Counted from the stretch's first letter, positions 23,759-35,065 are shown. The stretch is 64,000 nucleotides of DNA from Delphinapterus leucas (GCF_002288925.2 NW_022098008.1:2230814-2294813), one strand, 5' to 3'. Notes: generated by a model from the letters alone, not told the origin. Numbers and translations are program-made.

Positions 23759-23878
23759 CTTTTTTTTTTTTTTGCTGCACTGTGCAGCTTGTGGGATCTT
23801 AATTACCTCACCAGGGATGGAACCTGGGCCCTCAACAATGAGAGCCTGGAGTCCTAACCACTGGACTGCCAGGGAATT
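23759..23878 (-). mobile_element. CHR-type SINE, antisense, with T-run
   Basis: It starts with a T-run (the antisense A-tail), followed by 'caccagggatggaacctggg' and 'ctggactgccagggaatt'. The flanks 'ggctag..ggttctttt' (23745-23764) and 'ggctaggttctttt' (23879-23892) look like a target duplication with an indel. It is nested in the same old L1 as the previous SINE. Confidence 0.87.
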
Positions 23879-24000
23879 GGCTAGGTTCTTTTCCTTTCAG
23901 TATATATTGCAGAATCAGCTTGTCAATTCCTTCATAAAAAACCTGCTGGGTTTTGCATTCTGTACATAAATTAACCTTCTTATTAAAATTTTCTGTTATG

Positions 24001-24654
24001 TTATTCTGGTGTCTCACCAAACATATATGGCATCACCTTATCTCTGAGCTGGTCTAGCCTAGAATTCAATTTGGTCCACGATTTGCAACACAAAATTGTT
24101 GTTCCAGAGAGATCGTTCTATTCCTTATTCAAGCACATTATTAAATATGTTTGTACTTTCCAATCTCTGTTTCTCCCTTCCCGACTATCCTTCCTTATCA
24201 TAGCTCCAGCCTAAAGTGTTCCCTCTCTCTCAAGGGTGACATCTAGTCTCAGCTCCTCTGCACAGGTCCTCACTCACTGGGCACCACCTTCAGACCCACT
24301 TTTCCCTCTGTAACTGGAACACCCCCATCCACGCATCACGAGGATGTCCCACAGTTTGCTTACCTGTGGCCATGTCTCACCTATGTAGTGATATCTTAAA
24401 CTACTAAGGTCTAGAGACCGTATTTTAACAGCACAGTGCTTCCCAAACTTGTAAAAGATATATCACAGGTAGGAAATGTTAAATATGTAGACAGTAAACT
24501 TGTACAATGTCTGTGGACATTAGTAAAATATTTATTACTTTAAAAATTTAGATAAAAGAAAAAAATAACTAGATAGTATGTCACATTTTGGATTTGTGCA
24601 TAATTTCAAATAGAATTTTTAAATGTCATTGGTATTGAGAAATTTGTTGTTATT
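24001..24654. other. Unassigned sequence, possibly old L2 in part
   Basis: 24170-24440 has an L2-like feel ('tgctccc'-rich sequence with a 'ctagagaccgtattttaaca' end), but I could not follow the consensus with confidence. The rest is AT-rich and unassigned. Confidence 0.3.
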
Positions 24655-24930
24655 TTCTTTCTTTTATTTTAATTTTTTATTGGAGTAGAGCTATTTACAA
24701 TGTTGTGTTAGCTTCAGGTGTACAGTAAAGTGAATCAGTTATACATATACATACATCTATTCTTTTTCAGATTCTTCTCCCATATAGGTTATTATTCTTC
24801 TCCTATATTATAATATTTCAGATTCTTTTCCTAAGATTACAGAATATTGAGTAGAGTTCCCTGTGCTCTACAGTAGGTCCTTGTTACTTATCTATTTCAT
24901 ATACAGTAGTGTGTATATGTTAATCCCAAC
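24655..24930 (-). mobile_element. L1 3' end, antisense, 5'-truncated
   Basis: 'tggagtagagctatttacaa' , 'gttgtgttagcttcaggtgt', 'acagtaaagtgaatcagtta' and 'gagttccctgtgctctacag' are the antisense of the same L1 3' UTR seen at 17589-17826. Its body contains a local duplication-like 'cagattcttctcc' / 'cagattcttttcc'. Confidence 0.88.
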
Positions 24931-25254
24931 TGATAATTCATTCCAAAAGGATGCTGAGAGAGTTGCCAGTGAGACTGAAGTCACCTTTGTGCCTTTCCCT
25001 TTCTTCCTGACTCACTTAACACAAGCTTCTTAGGACAACATCCCAAACAAACGACCTCACCCAGGTCCCTGGCTCGGGCTCTGTTTTTGATGGAACCCAA
25101 ACCTAAGACATCCACCTGAACAGAGAATGCCTCCTTTTCCATCATGGAGAACAAAAACCCTCAGCATTTCTCTGAGAGGAAGAAAAGGCTCACCTCAACA
25201 CAGAAAGGCTGGGAAAGTCTTTTCTTGAGGCATAGAACTAGGAGCTGGACACCT

Positions 25255-25335
25255 GTCAATCTTTCCCCCCTCCCCCAACCTCCCTAGCCCCTGACAACCA
25301 CTTTTCTACTCTCTGTTTCTATGGGTTTGACTTTT
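25255..25335 (-). mobile_element. Old L1M 3' UTR fragment, antisense
   Basis: 'agcccctgacaaccactttt' followed by 'ctactctctgtttctatggg' is typical antisense L1M 3' UTR. It directly precedes the 3' end of the long younger L1, which seems to have landed in or beside it. I see nothing recognisable between 24931 and 25254. Confidence 0.65.
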
Positions 25336-25639
25336 TGTTTCTTAACATCTTTATTGGAGTATAATTGTTTTACAATGGGGTGTTAGCTTCTGCCTTATAA
25401 CAAAGTGAATCAGCTACACATATACATATATCCCCATATCTCCTCCCTCTTGTGTCTCCCTCCCACCCTCCCTATCCCACCCCTCTAGGTGGTCACAAAG
25501 CACCGAGCTGATCCCCCTGTGCTATGAGGCTGCTTCCCACTAGCTATCTATTTTACATTTGGTACTATATATATGTCCATGCCACTCTCTCATTTCGTCC
25601 TAGCGTACCCTGCCCCCTCCCCGTGTCCTCAAGTTCATT

Positions 25640-28600
25640 CTCTACATCTGCATCTTTATTCCTGTCCTGCCCCTATGTTCCTCAGAACCATTTTTTAAAA
25701 AAATTCCATATACATGTGTTAGCATATGGTATTTGTTTTTCTCTTTCTGACTTACTCTACTCTGTATGATGGTCTGTAGGTCCATCCACCTCACTATAAA
25801 TAACTCAATTTTGTTTATTTTATGGCTGAGTAATATTCCATTGTATATATGTGCCACATCTTCTTTATCCATTCATCTGTTGATGGACACTTAGGTTGCT
25901 TCCATGTCCTGGCTATTGTAAATAGAGCTGCAATGAACATTGTGGTACATGACTCTTTCTGAATTATGGTTTTCTCAGGGTATATGCCCAGTAGTGGGAT
26001 TGCTGGGTCGTACGGTAGTTCTATTGTTAGATTTTAAGGAACCTCCATACTGTTCTCCATAGTGATTGTATCAATTTACATTCCTACCAACAGTGAAAGA
26101 GGTTCCCCTTTTCTCCTCACCCTCTCCAGCATTTATTATTTGTAGATTTTTTGACGATGGCCATTCTGACTGGTGTGAGGTGATACCTCACTGTACTTTT
26201 GATTTGCATTTCTCTAATTATTAGTGATGTTGAGCATCCTTTCATGTATTTGTTGGCAATCTCTACATCTTCTTTGGAGAAATGTCTATTTAGGTGCCCA
26301 TTTTCAGATTGGGTTCTTTGTTTTTTGATATTGAGCTGCATGAGCTGCTTGTGTATTTTGGAGATTAATCCTTTGTCAGTTGCTTCATTTGCAAATATTT
26401 TCTCCCATTCTGAGGGTTGTCTTTTTGTCTTGTTTATGGTTTCCTTTGCTGTGCAAAAGCTTTGAAGTTTCATTAGGTCCCATTTGTTTATTTTTGTTTT
26501 TATTTCCATTTCTCTAGGAGGTGGGTCAAAAAGGACCTTGCTGTGATTTATGTCATAGTGTTCTGCCTATGTTTTCCTCTAAGAGTTTAATAGTGTCTGA
26601 CCTTACGTTTAGGTCTTTAATCCATTTTGAGTTTATTTTTGTGTATGGTATTAGGTCGTGTTCTACTTTCATTCTTTTACATGTAGCTGTCCAGTTTTCC
26701 CAGCACCATTTATTGAAGAGACTGTGTTTTCTTCATTGTATATTCTTGCTTCCTTTATCATAGATTAGTTGACCATAGGTGTGTGGGTTTATCGCTGGGC
26801 TTTCTATCCTGTTCCATTGATCTATATTTCTGTGTTTGTGCCAGTACCATACTGTCTTGATTACTATACCTTTGTAGTATAGTCTGAAGTCAGGGAGCCT
26901 GATTGCTCCAGCTCCATTTTTCTGTCTCAAGATTGCTTTGGCTATTCGGGATCTTTTGAGTTTCCATATGAATTGTGAAATTTTTTGTTCTAGTTCTGTG
27001 AAAAATGCCATTGGTAGTTTGGTAGGTATTGCATTGAATCTGTAGATTACTTTGGGTAGCATAGTTATTTTCCCAATGTTGATTCTTACAATCCAACAGC
27101 ACGGTATATCTCTCCATCTCTTTGTATCCTCTTTAATTTCTTTCATCAGTGTCTTATAGTTTTCTGTGTACAGGTCTTTTGTCTCCTTAGGTAGGTTTAT
27201 TCCTAGGTATTTTATTCTTCTTGTTGCAATGGTAAATGGGAGTGTTTCCTTAATTTCTCTTTCAGATTTTTAATCATTAGTGTACTGGAATGCAAGAGAT
27301 TTCTGTGCATTAATTTTGTATCCTGCTACTTTACCAAATTCTTTGATTATCTCTAGTAGTTTTCTGGTAGCATCTTTAGGATTCTCTATGTATAGTGTCG
27401 TGTCATCTGCAAACAGTGACAGCTTTATTTCTTCTTTTCTGATTTGGATTCCTTTTATTTCTTTTTCTTCTCTGATTGCAGTGTGTGGCTAAAACTTCTG
27501 AAACTATGTTGAATAATTGTGGTGAGAGTGGACAACCTTCTCTTGTTCCTGAACTTAGAGGAAGTGGTTTCAGTTTTTCACCATTGAGAATGATGTAGGC
27601 AGTGGGTTTGTCATATATGGCTTTTATTATGTTGAGGTAAGTTCCCTCTATGCCTGCTTTCTGGAGGGATTTTATCATAAATTGGTGTTGAATTTTGTCA
27701 AAAGCTTTTTCTGCATCTATTGAGATGATCATATGGTTTTTCTCCTTCAACTTGTTAATATGCTTTATCACATTGATTGATTTGCATATATTGAAGAATC
27801 CTTGCATCCTTGGAATAAACCCCACTTGATCACGGTGTATGATCCTTTTAATGTGCTGTTGGATTCTGTTTGCTAGTATTTGATTGAGGATTTTTGCATC
27901 TATGTTCATCAGTGATATTGGCCTGTAGTTTTCTTTCTTTGTGACATCCTTGTCTGGTTTTGGTATCAAGGTGGTGGTGGCCTCGTAGAATGAGTTTGGG
28001 AGCGTTCCTCCCTCTGCTATATTTTGGAAGAGTTTGAGGATAGGTGTTAGCTCTTCTCTAAATGTTTGATAGAATTCGCCTGTGAAGTCATCCGCTCCTG
28101 GGCCTTTATTTGCTGGAAGATTTTAAATCACAGTTTCAATTTCAGTGCTTGTGATTGGTCTGTTCATATTTTCTATTTCTTCCTAATTCAGTCTTTGCAG
28201 GTTGTGCATTCCTAAGAATTTGTCCATTTCTTCCAGGTTGTCCATTTTATTGGCATAGAGTTGCTTGTGGTAATCCCTCATGATCCTTTGTATTTCTTCA
28301 GTGTCAGCTGTTACTTCTCCTGTTTCATTTCTAATTCTATTGATTTGAGTCTTCTCCCTTTTTTTCTTGATGAGTCTGGCTAATGCCTTATCAATTTTAT
28401 TTATCTTCTCAAAGAACCAGCTTTTAGTTTTAGTCATCTTTGCTATTGTTTCCTTCATTTCTTTTTCATTTATTTCTGCTCTGATCTTTATGATTTCTTC
28501 TGCTAACTTTGTTTTTTTTTTTGTTGTTGTTGTTGTTCTTCTGTCTCTAATTGCTTTAGATGTAAGGTTAGTTTGTTTATTTGAGATTTTTCTTGTTTTT

Positions 28601-29540
28601 TAAGGTAGGATTGCATTGCTATAAACTTCCCTCTTAGAACTGCTTTTGATGCATCCCATAGGTTTTGGGTCGTCTTGTTTTCATTGTCATTTGTTTGTAG
28701 GCATATTTTTTTTTATTTCCTTTTTGATTTCTTCAGTGATCTCTTGGTTATTTAATAGTGTAGTGTTTAGCCTTCATGTGTTTGTATTTTTTACAGATTT
28801 TTTCTTGTAATTGATATCTCGTCTCATGGTGTTGTTGTCCTAAGAGATACTTGATAACATTTCAATTTTCTTAAATTTACCAAGGCTTGATTTGTGACCC
28901 AAGGTATGATCTATCCTGGAGAATGTTCCATGAGCATTTGAGAAGAAAGTGTATTCAGTAGTTTTTGGATGGATCGTCTGATAAATATCAATTAAGTCCA
29001 TCTTTTTTAAAGTATCATTTAAAGCCTGTGTTTCCTTATTTATTTGCGTTTTGGAATATCTGTCTATTGGTAAAAGTGGGGTGTTAAAGTCCCCTACTAT
29101 AATTGTGTTACTGTTGATTTCCCTTTTTATGGCTGTTACTATTCGCCTTATGTATTGAGGTGCTCCTATGTCGGGTGCATACATATTTACAATTGTTATA
29201 TCTTCTTCTTGTTTTGATCCCTTGATCATTATGTAGTGTCCTTCTTTGTCTCTTGTAATAGTCTTTATTTTAATGTCTATTTTGTATGACATGAGAATTG
29301 CTACTCCAGCTTTCTTTTATTTTCCCTTTGCATGGAATATCCTTTTCCATCCCCTCACTTTCAGTCTGTATGCTTCCCTAGGTCTGAAGTGGGTCTCCTG
29401 TAGACAGCATATGTATGGGTCTTGTTTTTGTATCAGTTCAGCCAGTTTGTGTCTTTTGGTTGGAGCATTTAATCCATTTACATTTAAGGTAGTTATCGAT
29501 ATGTATGTTCCTATTACCGTTTTCTTAATTGTTTTGGGTT
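25640..29540 (-). pseudogene. LINE-1 ORF2 (endonuclease-reverse transcriptase), disabled
   Basis: ORF2p normally nicks target DNA with an N-terminal AP-type endonuclease and copies L1 RNA with a reverse transcriptase. The N-terminal part is recognisable near 29470-29400 (LNVNGLNAP, then a QETHF-type segment). The endonuclease core is in an open stretch at 29292-28840 (VGDFNTPL and SRIDH motifs). The RT domain lies in open stretches at 27969-27403 ([16 protein letters not shown]) and on to FADD at about 27402-27413. The C-terminal region continues at 27146-26733, 26509-26117 and 25872-25642. The gene is broken several times. A 4-nt insertion near 27478-27488 shifts the frame just before FADD, a stop follows the CWRG motif near 26117, and stops separate the 28458-28183 segment from its neighbours. 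Confidence 0.9.
27478..27488 (-). other. Frame-shifting 4-nt insertion in ORF2
   Basis: Relative to the L1 reading frame ...[15 protein letters not shown]..., four extra bases lie between the codons for ATA and the IREE-type stretch. The RT frame is lost here and FADD is found in another frame. The comparison is to my memory of L1 ORF2, not to an alignment. Confidence 0.6.
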
Positions 29541-29580
29541 TTGTTATTGTAGGGGTTTTCCTTCTCCTGTGTTTCCCTGC

Positions 29581-30456
29581 CTAGAGAAGTTCCCTTAGCA
29601 TTTGTGGTAAAGCTGGTTTGGTGGTGCTGAACTCTCTCAGCTTTTGCTTGTCTGTAAAGGTTTTAATTTCTCCATCAAATCTGAATGAGAGCCTTGCTGG
29701 GTAGAGTAATCTTGGTTGTAGGTTTTTCCCTTTCATCACTTTAAATATGTCCTGCCAGTCCCTTCTGACTTGTAGAGTTTCTGCTCGAAGATCAGCTGTT
29801 AACCTTATGGAGATTCCCTTGTATGTTATTTGTTGCTTTTCCCTTGCTGCTTTTAATATTTTTTCTTTGTATTTAATTTTTGATAATTTGATTAATATGT
29901 GTCTTGGCGTGTTTCTCCTTGGATTTATCCTGTATAGGACTCTCTGCACTTCCTGGATTTGATTGACTATTTCCTTTCCCATATTAGGGAAGTTTTCAAC
30001 TATAATCTCTTCAAATATGTTCTCAGTCCCTTTCTTTTTCTCTTCTTCTGGGACCCCTATAATTTGAATATTGGCATGTTTAATGTTGTCCCAGAGGTCT
30101 CTGAGACTTTCCTCAATTATTTTCATTCTTTTTTCTTTATTCTGCTCTGTGATAATTATTTCCACTATTTTATCTTCCAGGTCACTTATCTGTTCTTCTG
30201 CCTCAGTTATTCTGCTATTGATTCCTTTTAGAGAATTTTTAATTTAATTTATAGTTTTGTTCATCATTGTTTGTTTGCTCTTTAGTTCTTCTAGGTCCTT
30301 GTTAAACGTTTCTTGTACTTTCTCCATTCTATTTCCAAGATTTTGGATCATCTTTACTATAATTTCTCTGAATTCTTTTTCAGGTAGACTTCATTTGTTT
30401 GGTCTGGTGGTTTTTTACCTTGCTCCTTCATCTGCTGTGTGTTTCTGTCTTCTCAT
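29581..30456 (-). pseudogene. LINE-1 ORF1 (RNA-binding chaperone), disabled
   Basis: ORF1p trimerises through a coiled coil and binds L1 RNA through RRM and C-terminal domains. The start ATG is at about 30456 (MRRQ...). A short deletion a few codons later puts the next residues out of frame compared with the family. The open C-terminal 194 codons (30165-29581) contain the RRM region (NIQIIGVPEEE), the PRHILIKLSK motif and the C-terminal domain (ITYKGISIRLTADLRAETLQ is close to family), ending in a stop at 29581. Stops interrupt the coiled-coil region between 30450 and 30170. Confidence 0.9.
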
Positions 30457-31797
30457 TTTGCTTAACTTACTGTGTTTTGTGTCTCCTTTTCCCAGGCTGC
30501 AGGTTCATATTTCCCATTGTTTTTGGTGTCTGCTCCCAGTGGTTAAGGTTGTTTCTGTGGGTTGTGTAGGCTTCCTGGTGGAGGGGACTGGTGCCTGTGT
30601 TCTGGTGGATAAGGCTGGATCTTGTCTCTCTGGTGGGCAAGACCACGTCCAGTGGTGTGTTTTGGGGTGTCTGTGACCTTATTATGATTTTAGGCAGCCC
30701 CTGTGCTAATGGATGGTGTTGTGTTCCTGTCTTGCTAATTGTTTGGCATGGGGTGACCAGCACTGGAGCTTTCTGGTCATTGAATGGAGCTGGGTCTTAG
30801 CAGTGAGATGGAGATCTCTGGAAGAGCTTTTGTTGTTTGATATTATGTGGACCCAGGAGGTCTCTGACGGACCAATGTCCTGAACTCAGCTCTCCCACTT
30901 CACGGGCACAGGACTGACACCCAGCCGGAGCACCAAGACCCTGTCAGCCATATGGCTCAGAAGAAATGGGAGGAAAAAAAGAGAGAAAGAAAGAACAAAA
31001 TTAAATTAAGTCAAAAAGTTATTAACATAAAGAAATATTAAAAATAAATTTAAAAGTAATGAAAAAAGAAAGAAAGAAAGAAGAGAGCAACCAAACCAAA
31101 AAAACAAATCCACCAATGATAACAAGTGCTAAAAAACTATACCAAAAAAAAAAAAAAAAAATACGGACCGACAGAACCCTAGGACAAATGGTAAAAGCAA
31201 AGCTGTACAGAGAGATTCACACAAAGTCCACTGCCTCAGTTTTGGGATGATTCATTGTCTATTCAGGTACCCCTTCAGGCTGTGTTCACGCAGCCAACCC
31301 CAGTCCTCTCCCTGGGGTCTGACGTCTGAAGGCTGAGCCTCAGCTCGCAGCCGCCACCTGTCATGGTGGGTGAGCAGACAAGCCTCTCGGGCTGGTGAGT
31401 GCTGGTCGGCAGTGATCCAGTGTGTGAGAATCTCTCCACTTTACCCTCTGAAACCCTGCTGCTGAGCTCTCTTACGTGGCTCTGAAGCTTCACCCCCTGC
31501 CACCCCCAGTCTCTGCCAGTGAAGGGGCTTCCTAGTGTGTGGAAACATTTCCTCCTTCACAGCTCCCTCCCTGAGGTGTGAGTCCCATCCCTATTCTTTT
31601 TTCTCTGTTTTTCCTTTTTTCTTTTACCCTACCCAGGTACGTGGGAAGTTTCTTGCCTTTTGTGAAGTCTGAGGTCTTCTGGCATCATTCAGTAGGTGCT
31701 CTGTAGGAGTTGTTCCACGTGTAGTTGTATTTCTGATGCATTTGTGGGGAGGAACGTGATCTCCGTGTCTTACTCCTTCATCATCTTGAAACTCTCC
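30457..31797 (-). promoter_or_regulatory. LINE-1 5' UTR (internal promoter region)
   Basis: About 1.34 kb upstream of ORF1 on the minus strand. The 5' terminus includes 'acacggagatcacgttcctc' and 'cacgtacctgggtagggt'-type text near 31640-31770. An A-rich stretch with (aaag)n lies at about 30965-31175. In intact L1 this region holds the promoter. Activity of this copy is unknown. Confidence 0.75.
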
Positions 31798-32344
31798 TGT
31801 TGTTATTTTCAACAAACATATTTTAAAAATCAAGTTTCTTGCTTGAAATGGCTACCTACACTTTATTTTCATGGACTAGAGACGAGTTTTTCAGATTATT
31901 GATTGTTATTAAGGAGAAATTTTCTTTGCACAAATAGGTACACAACTTTGAAAATTAAGTTTTTGAAATCTACCACCCAAAAATTTACAACAGTTGGAGT
32001 TATATCCGAAGTACATAAGAACTCTTCTTTACCCTTGATGGATAAATGTAACAAGATTTTATTTTGAGATGATGTGAGTCTGATCTCATGGCCATCTTTA
32101 ATTGCAGAGTCTGACAGCCACTCTTTGCCCACAGGGTGTTGTGTGCACGTAGGTGGAGGGGTACCCAGTGTGGACAGCTCACCTGGACCCTGGTCTGTGG
32201 TGGGTAGCGTGGCACTTGTAGTGGTTGCAAAAGGACAAAGACAGCCAGGAGGATGGCTGGGGGCAGAGAGTGAGGGGGTCAGACTTTCCTCACCTGGAGA
32301 GACATGCAGGAGTTTTCCCTGGGAGAGCAGATCTGTCCTGAGGG

Positions 32345-32402
32345 CCCAGCACACCTGGCCGCCAAGTTGACCCAGCACACCTGGCCGCCAAGTTGACCCA
32401 GC
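32345..32402 (+). repeat. 26-bp perfect tandem duplication
   Basis: The unit beginning 'cccagcacacctggcc' and ending 'gccaagttga' occurs at 32345-32370 and again at 32371-32396 without a mismatch. The first 6 bases of a third copy follow. Perfect identity suggests a recent slippage or duplication. Confidence 0.97.
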
Positions 32403-32512
32403 CTGGACCTGCTGACATCCAGTCTCCATGTTAACTCAGGGAACTCAGCCCCTGCAGGTCAGTGGGAACCTCTGCCCAGGTGGCCTGGAATCAAGTCGTC
32501 CTGTAATAAATA

Positions 32513-32530
32513 GCTTTGATTAATCAAAGC
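32513..32530. promoter_or_regulatory. Perfect 18-bp palindrome with inverted TCF/LEF cores
   Basis: GCTTTGATTAATCAAAGC is its own reverse complement. Each half holds the TCF/LEF core CTTTGAT (ATCAAAG on the other strand), and the centre is ATTAAT, a homeodomain-type core. The motif match is direct; function is not shown. Confidence 0.4.
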
Positions 32531-33033
32531 ACATTTTCTGCATTAGTAAGAGGAAGAGGAGAGGAGGGGGGCAGGTTACGATCTATGTTCAGGTTCAGAA
32601 TTAGGCTTTGCTTTTCTTTCCATTGGTGATGCTCGTTTAGGTGCTGTACTGTCTGCAGGATGCAAATGGGCTGGAGGTGTGGAATGGAATTGATGGGCTG
32701 GCTGTTCTCCCTACAGCATGCCCTGTCACTAGGAGAGCAGTGGATTCCAGTCAATCACTCTTGATGGAGCCATGGAATTAAGGGGTGACTGTGGATTGTC
32801 CTCTGGGCCCAGGCTTGGGACCTGCTGGGACCCAAAAGATGTGTAAATTCTGGCTGGTGCCAAGGCTTTCCTCTCTCTCTGGCTGAGGAGTCGGGTATCT
32901 ATCATTTGAATAAGGAGGTTGTGGGTATGGATCTCTCCTCTCCTCTGGGATGATGTTTTAGATGTTCTGGGTTTGAGAAACTTATGGTGTTCCTAAGACG
33001 AAATGCTGGCTGTTCCATCATTCTTGAGATAAT

Positions 33034-33305
33034 TGATGTGACTCTGGGTACGTTTCTTAACTCCTCCTCATCTGTGAAGTGTAAACACCCACATCAAAAC
33101 TTTTTGACTGTTAGGGCTTCCCTGGTGGCGCAGTGGTTGGGGGTCTGCCTGCCGATGCAGGGGACACTGGTTCGCGCCCTGGTCCGGGAAAATCCCACAT
33201 GCCGCGGAGTGGCTGGGCCCGTGAGCCATGGCCGCTGAGCCTGCGCGTCCGGACCCTGTGCTGCACAACGGGAGAGGCCACAACAGTGAGAGGCCCGCGT
33301 ACCGC

Positions 33306-33336
<31 letters not shown>

Positions 33337-33430
33337 CTGTTAAATGCGTCTAAGTACAGAAGGCATTTCTCAAGTCTGGCACAAAATCAGGACTTGAAAA
33401 ATATTAGCTATGTTAAAGATAGAAACGTTA
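33034..33430 (-). mobile_element. MIR SINE, antisense, split by a CHR SINE
   Basis: The left part ('tgactctgggtacgtttctt', 'aactcctcctcatctgtgaa') and right part ('ctggcacaaaatcaggactt', 'gaaaaatattagctatgtta') follow antisense MIR ('ttgggcaagttacttaacc', 'ctcatctgtaaaatggg', 'cctggcacatagtaggcgct'). The CHR SINE at 33114-33332 sits between them. Confidence 0.7.
33114..33332 (+). mobile_element. CHR-type SINE, cetacean-type short form
   Basis: It starts 'gggcttccctggtggcgcag' and contains 'gtgagccatggccgctgagc' and 'ctgcgcgtccggaccctgtg', then 'gagaggcccgcgtaccgc', and ends in a run of A. The 10-bp 'ttgactgtta' flanks it at 33104-33113 and 33333-33342. Low divergence from the family and a long pure A-tail suggest a relatively young insertion. 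This subtype is the best pointer to a whale or dolphin. Confidence 0.96.
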
Positions 33431-33431
33431 A

Positions 33432-34540
33432 AATTAAAAAGCCACTGTGTTTGGAATAAATGAGCTGCTGGATATCGTGTGTGTACCCTCTATACACAGA
33501 ACGATTACATTAATGCAGAGTTGATAGAACCATATTTTCAAGAGCGAGGCTTTCAGAAGCTAAGCTTTTGATGATAATTTTTTTTTTTTTTTTTAGTTTT
33601 TGAGATTTATCTTACGGAACACAACCTTGCCTTCACTCAATATAGACTGAGGATTACAGACACGGTGATGGATAGATTTCTTATCTTTCATAGATGTCAT
33701 CGGATGTGTGGCTCCCGTCTCCCGAGCATCAGCAGCAGAGATGGAGACAGAAGTGGTTCAGTAAATAGTTGCGGCATTGGCTCGAGTCAATCGCCATTTG
33801 CAGAGAGAGAATGAACCCAGATCACTTTAGGCACGAGAACCTTCTGCAGGTGATCTTCCATCAGTCCTGCAAACACTGTGAGAATATGCTCGCTCTTCTC
33901 TTAACCTATGTTTCTCCCCTGCAATATAGAAACATCACAATACAATTTCACTTTACTGGAAACCCACAGCACTAACAAATTCACCTGTAGAGAGCATGAC
34001 CAAGAGTCAGAAAGCACACGTGAACATTTTATGCACAGATGTACAGGGATCACGGCACCTAGAGGTGACTGTCCTGCACGTTACATGGGAAGCCCTCAGG
34101 CTGCTCTTGAAGGACACCTACTCTGTGCACGAGTTTCACAAGCTCACAGACCATTTCCCAAACCCACTGCGGGCACAGGAAGGAAGAGGGGGTCCCCCTG
34201 CAGGGGAGGCGAGAGCTGCCCAGTGATTGGTGTGGGGCTTGTGGGTCAGGCGGTCTGCCCAGCCCTCATCACCCCTGGATTCTCCCATAGTTTTGCCCCC
34301 GCTTCGTGAAGCCTGACTCTATCCACAGCCCAAGGACCCAGGTTCCCCACAACCACTGCAGGCTCCTTCTTGAGCTCCAAACCCACAGATCCAGCTGCCT
34401 CCTGCCACCCCTTCTTACATGCCCCACAAGAGCATCACAGAAGTCAAAGAGTCCAAAGCCCTACTCACAATCCCCACCCCACCCCACCCTCAATGTGCTG
34501 TTTCTCCTTCTTTTCCTAACTGGCCGTTCAAACCATAACC
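33432..34540. other. Unique sequence
   Basis: No gene or repeat family recognised. There is a T-run near 33579-33595. Confidence 0.4.
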
Positions 34541-35065
34541 CTCTCTTTCTATAGCACCCCGTTCAGGCTATCACCACAAATCTGTCGTAGTGTGTCCCCA
34601 TGCTGTCCATTTTCCTCCATCCCCACAGCCCTATCCCAGTCAAGGCCTCCATCCCAGTTTGCTTGGGTCCCCACACCAGACTTCCACTTGCCTTTCTCTC
34701 TCATGCTTCACTGGCCTCCAATGCCTGCTCCACTGTGACTGAGCCGTCATGCTCAGCATCATGTCTAGTCATGTCACCCTTCCTCATGTTTCTCTTTTTT
34801 CTAAGCACAGAATCCTGACCGTAACAGGTCCCCAAGACTCTTTGTGACATTTCCTCTGGCTAACTCTGCCCCCTAATGTCCCCATCGCCCCCTCTGCCCT
34901 GACCTGTGCCTCTCCAACCCGCCAGGAAGCAGCCAAATTTCATTCTGTTCTTCCAGGCTCAATCTCCCCCCACTTTTGAATATGTCTGGCAGAAGCAGAT
35001 TTTGCTCCTCCCCACACTTTGCCCTCACTAATGGCCACACTATCCTTTGGTTTCCGGGATGGATG
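34541..35065 (+). mobile_element. Possible L2 fragment
   Basis: C- and CT-rich plus-strand text ('cactggcctccaatgcctgc', 'tgccctgacctgtgcctctc') resembles L2 in composition and phrase order but is strongly diverged. It might also be unique sequence. Confidence 0.3.

Larger units (their letters stand above)
22695..24000 (-). mobile_element. Old L1 ORF2-region fragment, antisense, with two nested SINEs
   Basis: The plus strand reads as antisense L1M-type ORF2 3' sequence: 'atgaaattgctggtccatga', 'gaagtggcttctcattgtga', 'gactaatgatattgaacacc', 'ctgtggcttgccttttgatt', 'ttcaacactatttgttgaaa' and 'accatttcaggactctctcc'. Two SINEs (22964-23070 and 23759-23878) interrupt it, and the L1 text resumes after each. 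All coding capacity is lost. Confidence 0.8.
25336..31797 (-). mobile_element. Near full-length LINE-1, antisense, inactive
   Basis: All L1 parts are present in order on the minus strand: 5' UTR (about 31797-30457, starting 'ggagagtttcaagatgatga'), ORF1 (30456-29581), ORF2 (about 29540-25640) and 3' UTR to about 25336 ('aataaagatgttaagaaac' on the minus strand). At about 6.46 kb it is the length of an intact mammalian L1. Both ORFs carry frameshifts and stops, so it cannot retrotranspose by itself. The 3' UTR type indicates a cetartiodactyl-lineage L1. I could not find a convincing target duplication, and the A-tail is short. Confidence 0.93.
31798..33030. other. Unique sequence with small tandem duplication and palindrome
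   Basis: No gene or interspersed repeat is recognised. It contains a perfect 26-bp tandem duplication (32345-32396) and a perfect 18-bp palindrome (32513-32530), both listed separately. Confidence 0.4.

Noticed and set aside
25742..25935. Idea that 'gtatgatggtctgtaggtcc' and nearby text is a separate gene remnant
   Set aside because: It follows the C-terminal end of antisense L1 ORF2, in order with the rest of the element.
29246..30676. Several long hydrophobic frames on the plus strand across the L1
   Set aside because: They are the antisense shadow of LINE-1 ORF1/ORF2: T-rich complement codes for Phe/Leu/Ile-rich false proteins.
33133..33336. Frames in and across CHR SINEs (also at 40890-41169 and 49418-49676)
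   Set aside because: They are translations of SINE sequence and recur in each copy. Not proteins.
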